Part shown: one piece after another, positions 1 through 6,140 of the stretch | How the letters are laid out: every line of letters begins with the position of its first letter | How positions within the stretch are numbered: position 1 is the stretch's first letter | NCBI GenBank assembly: GCA_023434095.1 | Contig: JAEYTJ010000098.1 | Coordinates: 1-11,413 of the forward strand | Source: Pseudomonadota bacterium | Lineage (GTDB): Bacteria; Pseudomonadota; Alphaproteobacteria; Rhizobiales; Xanthobacteraceae | Length of the DNA: 11,413 bases | Direction of reading: 5' to 3' | Translations under genes and position numbers: made by a program | The notes under the pieces: generated by a model | What the model was told of the DNA's origin: nothing | Databases searched by the model: none | The model's input: only the letters and a program-made list of their open reading frames with translations

Positions 1-1
1 C

Positions 2-1015
2 GGGCAGGCCGGCAAGGGCCTCGCCGGCGTGCTGATCGTCGAGGATGCGCGCGACCCCGCCTTCGACGCCGAGCATGTGCTGTGCCTGAAGGACTGGCGC
101 CTCGCGCCGGATGGCAGCTTCCTCGCCTTGTCGGAACCCGACGGCGCCTCTAGGGCCGGCACCTTCGGCGCAACCCGTACGGTGAACGGGGCGGCCTCGC
201 TCGATCTCGAGGCCCCCGCCGGCGGGCATGTGCGTCTGCGCATTCTCAACATCGATTCCACCCGCATCATGGACATCGGCGCCGAGGGAGGTGAGGCCTG
301 GCTCATCGCCGTCGACGGCCACGCCCTGCCGCCGGTGCGGCTCGACGATCTGCCGGACGGCATCTGGCGCATGGGGCCGGCCCAGCGCATCGACCTCGAC
401 ATCCGCATGCCGGCCGACGGCACCCCGGTGACGCTGGGCGACTACCGCGCCGCCGACATCTACCAGTTCGCCACCCTCTCCGCCGCCGGCAAGGTCGCGA
501 AGATGCGGAAGGGGCCGCTCGCCCTGCCGAAGGCGGAGCTGCCGAAGCCGGACATGAAGCAGGCGGGGCGCCTTTCCTTCACGCTGCAGCAGGCGACCGA
601 CCAGGCGGTGAAGGACCTCGCATTGCCGCCGGACGACCCGCTGGCCAAGGCGCTGATCGACAGCCTGTGTGTCGGCTCCACCACCTATTGGGGCATCCAG
701 TCCGAATCCTGGCCCACCGGCGCCCGCCGCAACCTGCCGCCGCCGCTGGCGCGCATGGAGGAGGGAGCCTCCTATGTGGTGGAGATCAAGAACGAAACGC
801 GCTTCCCGCACCCCGTTCACCTGCATGGCCACGCCTTCGAGGTAACGAAGTCGAGCCTCGGCCGCCTGCCGCGCCATTGGGCGGACACCGTGCTGGTACA
901 GCCCGGAGAGGCGGTCGAGACCGCCTTCGTCGCCGCGCCCGGCGACTGGGTCTTTCACTGCCACATCCTGGAGCATATGGAGACCGGGATGATGGGCTGG
1001 TTCCGGATCGTGTGA
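2..1015 (+). CDS. Multicopper oxidase, 3' part (5' end outside window)
   Basis: This is the C-terminal 337 residues of a multicopper oxidase, probably periplasmic; the frame is open from the first bases, so the gene begins before the window. Such enzymes oxidise a substrate (cuprous or ferrous ions, or organics) and reduce O2 to water. The last cupredoxin domain is clear: HPVHLHGH (nt 809-832) supplies type 1, 2 and 3 copper ligands, and HCHILEHMETGM (nt 956-991) has the His-Cys-His pair for the type 1/type 3 bridge, followed by His at Cys+5 and the axial Met at Cys+10. The middle domain precedes it. All C-terminal copper ligands are intact, so the enzyme looks functional. The stop overlaps the first candidate ATG of the next gene by one base (TGATG, 1013-1017), which suggests translational coupling. 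The substrate cannot be told from this part; a metal oxidase role is suggested only by the downstream genes. Confidence 0.93.
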   Translation, partial: GQAGKGLAGVLIVEDARDPAFDAEHVLCLKDWRLAPDGSFLALSEPDGASRAGTFGATRTVNGAASLDLEAPAGGHVRLRILNIDSTRIMDIGAEGGEAWLIAVDGHALPPVRLDDLPDGIWRMGPAQRIDLDIRMPADGTPVTLGDYRAADIYQFATLSAAGKVAKMRKGPLALPKAELPKPDMKQAGRLSFTLQQATDQAVKDLALPPDDPLAKALIDSLCVGSTTYWGIQSESWPTGARRNLPPPLARMEEGASYVVEIKNETRFPHPVHLHGHAFEVTKSSLGRLPRHWADTVLVQPGEAVETAFVAAPGDWVFHCHILEHMETGMMGWFRIV

Positions 1016-2388
1016 TGGCGCGCCATCTGCATCGCGACGACGCGGATGCCGCCTTCGGAGTCGCCCCTGGGTCCCGGATCGGCGCCGCGCTTCGCGCGGC
1101 TTGTCCGGGAAACAAGGACGTGTCCCGGACCAGCGGAGGCGGGGCCGCAGCGCCGATCCGGGACCCAGGAAAAACCCCACGCAGCGGCTTCATCAGCGTG
1201 GCCTTGCTCGGCGCGCTGCTGTTCCCTGCCGCCGTACTCGCCGACGATGCCCGCCTCGATGCCGCCATCGGCAAGGCGCTGTTCGAGCGGCCCTGGGTGC
1301 CGGCGCCGAGTTCCACCCGCGCCAATGACGGGCTCGGCCCGCTCTTCGATGCGCGCTCCTGCTCGGCCTGCCATCCCGCTGGCGGCGGGGCCGGCGCGAC
1401 GGCGCTCGACGCGGCCGGCCGGCCGCAGGGGCTGGGTCTGGTGCTGTCGCTGTTCCGCGCCGATGGCGGGGGCGATCCGGTCTATGGCCACCGGCTGGAG
1501 ACGATGACGCTGCCCGGCGTCCCGGCGGAAGGCACCTTCTCGGTGACCGTCGAGAACGGACGCCGTCTTCCCCGCGTGGAGTCGCCGGGCTATGGGCCGC
1601 TCGATCCCGCCACCCATATGTCGCTGCGGGCGGCGCCAGACCTGCGCGGTCGCGGCAAGCTGGAACAGGTCGACGACGCGACGATCCTCGCGCTGGAGGA
1701 CCCCGAAGACCGCGACGGCGACGGCGTGCGCGGGCGGGCCCGGCGGTTCGCTACCCCGGAAGGCGGCTCGTCCATTGGCCGTTTCGGCTGGAAGGCCAGC
1801 CACCCGACGCTCGCCGGCCAGGCCTCGGAGGCCTTCTCGCTCGATCTCGGCCTGTCGACGCCGCTGCGGCCGGAACCGTGGGGCGACTGCACCGAGGCGC
1901 AGACCGCCTGCCGCAATGCCCCGCATGGGCGCGAGGGGGAGGGCGAGCCGGAAATCACGCAGGCCATCGTCGGGCGCCTCGTCTCCTATCTGCGGGCGCT
2001 GAAAGTGCCGGCGAGCGAGCACGATGCGGCCGGTGCGACGCTGTTCGCCACCACCGGCTGCGCCACCTGCCATCGCCCTTCGCTGCCGACGCGCGGCGGT
2101 GATAGGCTGGCGCTGTTCACCGACGTGCTGCTGCACGACATGGGCGAAGGGCTGGCCGATCCGGCGGGGGTGCCGGGCGCGGCCGCCGGCGAATGGCGTA
2201 CCGCGCCGCTTGCCGGCCTCTCCTCCATGCTGGGCCGCGGCGTCGGCCTGCTGCATGACGGCCGCGCCGCCGATGTCGCGGAGGCGGTGCGCTGGCACGG
2301 CGGCGAGGCGGCCGGCGCCCGCGCCCGCTTCGACGCGCTCGGTGCCGCGGAGCGCGCGCGGCTGATCGACTATGTTTCTTCTCTCTAG
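1015..2388 (+). CDS. Di-heme oxidoreductase (DHOR family, COG3488/DUF1111)
   Basis: This is an exported c-type cytochrome distantly related to the di-heme peroxidase/MauG group; the physiological substrate of the family is not established. From ATG 1015 it is 457 residues. Two heme-attachment motifs are visible, CSACH (about residues 116-120) and CATCH (about 349-353). Family signatures include a PATHMSLRAAPDLRGRG stretch, a GRFGWKASHP stretch and the C-terminal LLHDG region. A hydrophobic export segment (FISVALLGALLFPAAVLA) ends about residue 77, an unusually late position, because a palindromic repeat is read through in frame just before it. ATG 1015 overlaps the oxidase stop and suits coupled translation but has no clear ribosome binding site. 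GTG 1120 lies inside the repeat and would give a more normal signal peptide with a charged n-region. GTG 1198 would leave no basic n-region. The family call is firm; the start is not. Confidence 0.88.
   Translation: MARHLHRDDADAAFGVAPGSRIGAALRAACPGNKDVSRTSGGGAAAPIRDPGKTPRSGFISVALLGALLFPAAVLADDARLDAAIGKALFERPWVPAPSSTRANDGLGPLFDARSCSACHPAGGGAGATALDAAGRPQGLGLVLSLFRADGGGDPVYGHRLETMTLPGVPAEGTFSVTVENGRRLPRVESPGYGPLDPATHMSLRAAPDLRGRGKLEQVDDATILALEDPEDRDGDGVRGRARRFATPEGGSSIGRFGWKASHPTLAGQASEAFSLDLGLSTPLRPEPWGDCTEAQTACRNAPHGREGEGEPEITQAIVGRLVSYLRALKVPASEHDAAGATLFATTGCATCHRPSLPTRGGDRLALFTDVLLHDMGEGLADPAGVPGAAAGEWRTAPLAGLSSMLGRGVGLLHDGRAADVAEAVRWHGGEAAGARARFDALGAAERARLIDYVSSL
1066..1169. repeat. Paired REP/BIME-like palindromic repeat
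   Basis: The outer arms 1066-1085 and 1150-1169 are perfect 20-bp inverted complements. Inside are two REP-like hairpins. In the first, TCCCGGA (1072-1078) pairs with TCCGGGA (1104-1110), with an inner perfect stem 1084-1090/1094-1100 around a TTC loop. In the second, GTCCCGGA (1122-1129) pairs with TCCGGGAC (1157-1164). Paired GTCCCGGA/TCCGGGAC hairpins of this form are, from general knowledge, typical of dispersed intergenic repeats in high-GC alphaproteobacteria. Here the element lies within the reading frame between the oxidase stop and the signal peptide of the di-heme protein and has no stop in that frame. I see no second copy in the window and no clear target duplication. Confidence 0.8.
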
Positions 2389-2403
2389 AGCGAGACCCCG
2401 CCC

Positions 2404-3528
2404 ATGAGCCGATCCCCCTTCGCCGTGGCACTGGCGCTGGCGAGCCAGATCGGGCAGGCCGCCCAGGGCGTGCCGGCGATCGCCGCCGCGGGCACGCTCC
2501 TCACCACGCTCTTCGTCGGCCGCGCGCATGCCGCCCCGGTCTCCGCGCCCGACATCGTGGAGAGCTGGCTGCTGCCGCGCTACGACACGCTGCTCGCCGC
2601 CGCCAAGGCGCAGCAGACGGCGTGGGACGGCTTCTGCAAGGCGCCGTCCGCCGAAGGGGTGGCCGAGCTGAAGGCGCGCTTTGCCGCCGTCTCGCAGGCC
2701 TGGTCGGCGGTGGAGTTCATCACCTTCGGACCGGTGATGCTGTCGCTGCGGCCGGACCGCTTCAACCTGTTCCCGGAGCGGCGCAACGCGGTCGGCCGCT
2801 CGGTGGCCGAACTCCTTGCCGACCCCACGGATGAGCGGCTTCAGCCCGCGCGCTTCTTCCGCCTCAGCGCCGCCGCCCAAGGCCTGCCGGCGCTGGAGCG
2901 CATCCTCTACGACGAGGGCGCCGCGGCCGCGCTGGTCGCCGGGCCGGAAACGGCACGACGCTGCGAATTGGGGCAGGCGGTGGCGCTCAACCTCGCCACC
3001 ATCGCGGAAGAAATCCGCGCCGGCTGGGGCAGCCGCAGCGAGGGGCTGCTGGCGCAGCTCGCCGTCGGCAAGGCCGACCCGGTCTATTTTCCGGATCCCA
3101 ACGCGCTGCTCAGCCAGATCGTCACGGACCTCGCCGGCGCCTATCAGCGCGTCGTCGACCAGCGGCTGCTGGCGGTGCTCGGCAAGAGCGCAGACGAGGC
3201 CAAGCCGCTCCTCGCCGACCGCCGCCGCAGCGGGCTGTCGAAGGAGACCATCGTCGCCATCGTGGCGAGCGCCGGTGCGCTGGGCGAGGCGCTCGGGGCT
3301 GGGCTCGACCCGAAGGACCGCGCCAGCCTCGCGGCGACGATGAACGCCGCGCAGGCCGCCGCGCAGGGGCTGCCGGAGGATATCGGCGCGGCAGCGACCA
3401 CGCCCGAGGGCCGCAAGGCGCTTCAGGCGGCGGTGAGCGTCTTCAAGGCGGCGCAGGCCAGCGTTGCGAAGCCGCTTGCCGCCGGCCTCGGCGTGCCGCT
3501 CGGCTTCAACGCCCTCGACGGCGATTGA
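2404..3528 (+). CDS. Imelysin-family periplasmic protein (COG3489 type)
   Basis: A 374-residue helical protein of the imelysin (peptidase M75-like) superfamily. Members are iron-regulated or iron-linked periplasmic or lipoproteins, and no enzymatic activity is firmly established. An export signal of about 44 residues ends with GRAHA followed by AP. It has no lipobox cysteine, so the product is expected to be soluble in the periplasm, although this subfamily is often described as lipoprotein. Family features are DIVESWLLPRY at the mature N-terminus, the EFITFGPVML region and GLPALERILYD near the middle. The mature protein has no histidine at all, so the GxHxxE motif of classical imelysins is absent. 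ATG 2404 is 15 nt after the di-heme gene stop with only a weak GAGCGAGA upstream. The trio DHOR/imelysin/DUF1513 in this order supports the call. Confidence 0.85.
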   Translation: MSRSPFAVALALASQIGQAAQGVPAIAAAGTLLTTLFVGRAHAAPVSAPDIVESWLLPRYDTLLAAAKAQQTAWDGFCKAPSAEGVAELKARFAAVSQAWSAVEFITFGPVMLSLRPDRFNLFPERRNAVGRSVAELLADPTDERLQPARFFRLSAAAQGLPALERILYDEGAAAALVAGPETARRCELGQAVALNLATIAEEIRAGWGSRSEGLLAQLAVGKADPVYFPDPNALLSQIVTDLAGAYQRVVDQRLLAVLGKSADEAKPLLADRRRSGLSKETIVAIVASAGALGEALGAGLDPKDRASLAATMNAAQAAAQGLPEDIGAAATTPEGRKALQAAVSVFKAAQASVAKPLAAGLGVPLGFNALDGD

Positions 3529-3538
3529 GGAGGCACGG

Positions 3539-4651
3539 ATGGGCCTCATGGATTTCACCCGCCGTTCGCTCATCGGCACGCTCGGTGCGCTCGCGGCGGG
3601 CCCGCGCGTGCTGTTCGCCGGCGGCGCGGCGCATGCGCGCGACCATCTGCTGGACGCCGAGTGGCTCGCCACCGCCGGTGTCGAGGGCGGCTTCGCTCCC
3701 GTGGTGGTCGCGCCCGATTTTGCCGCCACGCCGGTGGGTGGCGGCGCGCAGCGGCTGCACTGGGTGGAGCCGAGCCCGGACGGGCGCACCGCCATCGCCG
3801 TGGCGCGCCGGCCCGGCACCACGGCCGTGCTGTTCGATCGCCGTGTGGGCGCGGTGCTCGCAACGTTCGAGCCGGGCGAGGGCCGGGTTTTTTCCGGCCA
3901 TGGCCGCTTCATCGACGGCGGGCGGCGCTTCCTCGCGGTGGAGATCGCGCGGGCGGACGGGCAGGGCGTCGTCACCCGGCGCGTGGTCGAGGCGGGCTTC
4001 GCGGTGGAGGCGGAATGGGCCTCCGCCGGCATCGGCCCGCACGACATGCTGCCGGCCGGGGGCGCGCTCGTCGTCGCCAATGGCGGTATCGAGCCGCACA
4101 CGCCGGAAGCGCTCGGCGCCGAGATTGCGGGCGCCAGCATCGCCCTGCTTGATCCCACAAGCGGCGCGGTGCGCTCGGTGGCGGAATTGAGCGAGGATCT
4201 CGCCTCGCTGTCGCTGCGCCACCTCACCTCGGGTGCCGACGGCTTCACCGTCGTCGCGGCGCAGGATTTGCTCGCCGATGGCGTCGCCCGCCCGCTGCTC
4301 TATGCGGTGGAGGGGACGGGCCTGCGGGCCTTCGACGCGCCGGACGAGGCGTGGCGAGGGCTGCGCACCTATGTCGGCTCGGTGGCGCTGGACGCGTCGG
4401 GCGCCTATGTCGCAGCCGCCAGCCCGCGCGGCAACCGGCTGGCGTTCTGGCGGCGCGACGGGCGCTATATCGGCGCGCTGCCGCTGGTCGACGGCTGCGG
4501 CCTCGCCGCGACGCGCGAGGCCGGCCAGTTCCTCGCCACCAGCGGCCTCGGCGAGACCGTGCTGATCGCCACCGACGGCGTCGAAGTTGGCGTCGTCGCC
4601 CGCCGCTCCGGCGGTCCGCGCTACGACAATCACGCGGTGCTGGTGGGGTGA
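3539..4651 (+). CDS. DUF1513 protein, Tat-exported beta-propeller-like (COG3490)
   Basis: A 370-residue protein of unknown function from the DUF1513 family, which accompanies imelysin and DHOR genes. The start at ATG 3539 is chosen because a strong ribosome binding site (GAGGAGG, 3527-3533) overlaps the preceding stop and because it gives a clean N-terminus. That N-terminus has TRRSLIG (residues 7-13), a twin-arginine signal, then a hydrophobic stretch and an AHA cleavage-like site near residue 33, so export in folded form is likely. Repeating blade-like segments include SPDGRTAIAV, a GHGRFIDGGRRFLAVE stretch, GIGPHDMLPAG followed by VVANGGIEPH, and LSLRHL, all typical of the family and resembling a seven-bladed propeller. 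It is probably co-transcribed with the imelysin gene, 10 nt upstream. No catalytic residues can be named. Confidence 0.88.
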   Translation: MGLMDFTRRSLIGTLGALAAGPRVLFAGGAAHARDHLLDAEWLATAGVEGGFAPVVVAPDFAATPVGGGAQRLHWVEPSPDGRTAIAVARRPGTTAVLFDRRVGAVLATFEPGEGRVFSGHGRFIDGGRRFLAVEIARADGQGVVTRRVVEAGFAVEAEWASAGIGPHDMLPAGGALVVANGGIEPHTPEALGAEIAGASIALLDPTSGAVRSVAELSEDLASLSLRHLTSGADGFTVVAAQDLLADGVARPLLYAVEGTGLRAFDAPDEAWRGLRTYVGSVALDASGAYVAAASPRGNRLAFWRRDGRYIGALPLVDGCGLAATREAGQFLATSGLGETVLIATDGVEVGVVARRSGGPRYDNHAVLVG

Positions 4652-4690
4652 TGGGCGCGCCGGCCGTGCCGCATTTTGCAGGTGCCGGTC

Positions 4691-4726
4691 CGGGCGGGAA
4701 CGGGTAGAAGGCGACGTTTCCGCCCG
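4691..4726 (+). terminator. Intergenic hairpin after DUF1513 gene (possible weak terminator)
   Basis: The arms 4691-4702 and 4715-4726 pair over 12 positions with a single G-U pair, around a 12-nt loop. It lies between the DUF1513 stop and the aminotransferase start. No T-tract follows, so an intrinsic terminator of the usual kind is not shown; it could attenuate, protect the 3' end, or be incidental in GC-rich DNA. The 97-nt gap otherwise shows no clear promoter. Confidence 0.35.
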
Positions 4727-4748
4727 TCCCGCGCATTCGGTCCGCGTC

Positions 4749-5921
4749 ATGAACTCCCTCTTCGCCGCTCTGCCGACCACCGTGTTCGAGACCATGTCGG
4801 CGCTCGCCCGCCGGCATGACGCGGTCAATCTCGGCCAGGGCTTTCCCGACGATCCGGGTCCGCGCGACGTGCGCGAGAAGGCCGCCGAAGCGGTGCTGAA
4901 CGGCTGGAACCAGTATCCGCCGATGATGGGCACGCCGGAGCTGCGCCGCGCGGTCGCGGACCATTACCGCGACTGGCAGGGGCTCGACCTAGACCCGGAG
5001 CGCGAGGTGATGGTTACCTCCGGCGCCACCGAGGCGATCGCCGGCGCGCTGCTCGCCTTGATCGAGCCGGGCGACGAGGTGGTGCTGTTCCAGCCGCTCT
5101 ACGACGCCTATCTGCCGTTGGTGAAGCGGGCGGGTGGCGTGCCGCGCCTCGTGCGGCTCGTGCCGCCGCACTGGCGGCTGACCGAGGAGGCGTTGGCGGC
5201 GGCCTTCACCCCGCGCACCCGGCTGGTTCTGTTCAACAACCCGCACAACCCGACGGGGCGGGTGTTCGACGCCGGGGAACTCGCCTTGCTCGCCCATTTC
5301 TGCACCCGCTCCGGCGCCGTGCTGGTGAGCGACGAGGTGTGGGAGCACGTGATCTTTGACGGGCTGGAGCATCAGTCCGTTCTCGCCCTTCCCGGCATGC
5401 GGGAGCGTGCGGTGAAGATCGGCTCCGCCGGCAAGATCTTCGGCATGACGGGCTGGAAGGTCGGCTTCGTCTGCGCCGCGCCGGAGCTGATGCGGGCGCT
5501 GTCCAAGGCCCACCAGTTCCTCACCTTCACCACGCCGCCGGCGCTTCAGCACGCGGTTGCCTATGGGCTGGGCAAGGAACGGGACTGGTTTCTCGCCACC
5601 CGCGCCGGCCTGCAGCGCTCGCGCGACCGGCTGGCGGAAGGGCTGACGCGGCTCGGCCTGCCGGTGCTGCCCTCGGCCGGCACCTATTTCCTCAATGTCG
5701 ATCTCGCCCCGCTGTCGCCCCACCTTCGGGACGAGGCCTTCTGCCTGTCGCTGGTCGCGAAGGAGGGCGTCGCGGCGATCCCGGTCTCGGCCTTCTATGC
5801 GCAGGACCCGGTCGAGAGCGTGGTGCGCCTGTGCTTCGCCAAGACGGACGCCACGCTCGACCGTGCGCTGGAGCGCCTGAGCGGCGTCGCCGCCGCCGCG
5901 CATGCGGGGGCTTCCGCCTAA
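4749..5921 (+). CDS. PLP-dependent aminotransferase, class I/II (COG0436 type)
   Basis: A 390-residue cytosolic fold-type I aminotransferase that transfers an amino group between an amino acid and a 2-oxo acid through pyridoxal phosphate. Visible motifs are NLGQGFPDDPGP near the N-terminus, NNPHNPTG (residues 163-170, cofactor-contacting Asn167), SDEVWEH with Asp195 positioned for the pyridine nitrogen, SAGKIFGMTGWKVGF with the Schiff-base Lys229, and VVRLCFAK with the carboxylate-binding Arg360. The overall pattern resembles the methionine/kynurenine-type aminotransferase branch, but substrate specificity cannot be read from the sequence. ATG 4749 is chosen because NSLFAALPTTVFETMS is the usual family N-terminus; the in-frame extension upstream is low-complexity and overlaps the previous gene. 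No strong ribosome binding site is seen. It sits alone between the metal/redox cluster and the urea transporter, and its relation to either is unknown. Confidence 0.93.
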   Translation: MNSLFAALPTTVFETMSALARRHDAVNLGQGFPDDPGPRDVREKAAEAVLNGWNQYPPMMGTPELRRAVADHYRDWQGLDLDPEREVMVTSGATEAIAGALLALIEPGDEVVLFQPLYDAYLPLVKRAGGVPRLVRLVPPHWRLTEEALAAAFTPRTRLVLFNNPHNPTGRVFDAGELALLAHFCTRSGAVLVSDEVWEHVIFDGLEHQSVLALPGMRERAVKIGSAGKIFGMTGWKVGFVCAAPELMRALSKAHQFLTFTTPPALQHAVAYGLGKERDWFLATRAGLQRSRDRLAEGLTRLGLPVLPSAGTYFLNVDLAPLSPHLRDEAFCLSLVAKEGVAAIPVSAFYAQDPVESVVRLCFAKTDATLDRALERLSGVAAAAHAGASA

Positions 5922-5954
5922 TAGACGGGCAATTGGCCCTCGCGCGGCGACGCC

Positions 5955-5980
5955 TGTGCAGACTGGCGCAAATACGCACA
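5955..5980. promoter_or_regulatory. Possible NtrC-type upstream activator half-sites
   Basis: TGTGC and GCGCA (5955-5959 and 5966-5970) form an imperfect dyad, and GCGC (5966-5969) with GCAC (5976-5979) forms a second one, about 110-140 bp before the predicted urtA start of transcription. That distance is usual for sigma-54 activator sites, and GCAC/GTGC halves recall NtrC sites. The match to the full NtrC consensus is weak. An AT-rich patch (5979-6007), unusual for this DNA, follows and could ease bending between activator and promoter. Confidence 0.25.
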
Positions 5981-6020
5981 TAAAATAGGCAAATTCTGTC
6001 CGATTTCAGGGGCGGCGCGG

Positions 6021-6052
6021 CGATGCGTGCATCGTCGGGTTCGGTCAACCCG
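6021..6052. promoter_or_regulatory. Two adjacent dyads upstream of the urtA promoter
   Basis: CGATGCGTGCATCG (6021-6034) is a palindrome with 6-bp arms around a GT centre. CGGGTT (6036-6041) and AACCCG (6047-6052) form a second perfect dyad with a 5-nt spacer. They are centred about 65 and 48 bp before the predicted transcription start and just upstream of the -24 element. They could be operator sites for an additional regulator; no known factor is assigned. Confidence 0.35.
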
Positions 6053-6065
6053 CCATTCCCGCGCT

Positions 6066-6081
6066 TGGCACGCCGGTTGCA
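6066..6081 (+). promoter_or_regulatory. Sigma-54 (RpoN) -24/-12 promoter of urtA
   Basis: TGGCACG, four bases, then TTGCA matches the sigma-54 consensus TGGCACG-N4-TTGCW at every fixed position. The invariant GG is at 6067-6068 and GC at 6079-6080, exactly the required spacing. Transcription should begin near 6092, giving an mRNA leader of about 50 nt to the urtA ATG. Sigma-54 promoters need an enhancer-binding activator; for a urea transporter NtrC is the obvious candidate, so expression on nitrogen limitation is inferred. Confidence 0.85.
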
Positions 6082-6095
6082 AACATCCCTTCCGG

Positions 6096-6118
6096 CACGC
6101 GGACGGGGGTCCTGCGTG
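6096..6118 (+). other. Stem-loop in the urtA mRNA leader
   Basis: CACGCGGAC (6096-6104) pairs with GTCC-T-GCGTG (6109-6118) as a 9-bp stem with one bulged U and a GGGG loop. It begins just after the predicted sigma-54 start of transcription and ends 9 nt before the AGAAGGGA ribosome binding site (6127-6134). It may stabilise the 5' end of the message. An outer TCCCTTC (6086-6092) could pair with the ribosome binding site, but only in longer transcripts. Confidence 0.4.
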
Positions 6119-6140
6119 TGTACTCCAGAAGGGAATAAAG

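Noticed and set aside
667..1014. In-frame extension of the di-heme gene back to 667, inside the oxidase
   Set aside because: The extension is low-complexity and overlaps the conserved copper-binding end of the oxidase; the ATG overlapping the oxidase stop, or a later start, is more sensible.
1066..1169. CRISPR array or intrinsic terminator
   Set aside because: There is one palindromic unit with two hairpins and no spacer series, and no T-tract follows. It fits a REP/BIME-like element better.
955..4248. A 1097-residue open frame on the minus strand across the whole oxidase/DHOR/imelysin/DUF1513 cluster
   Set aside because: It is a by-product of high GC: its translation is Arg/Ala/Gly-rich without domain signatures, and it lies opposite four convincing genes. 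The same holds for the long minus frames over urtA and urtC.
6027..6140. N-terminally extended urtA from ATG 6027
   Set aside because: That ATG lies upstream of the sigma-54 promoter and would place a non-signal sequence before a good signal peptide; 6141 has a proper ribosome binding site.
6082..6140. Guanidine-type or other metabolite riboswitch in the urtA leader
   Set aside because: The leader from the predicted start is only about 50 nt with one simple stem; I see no known aptamer core.
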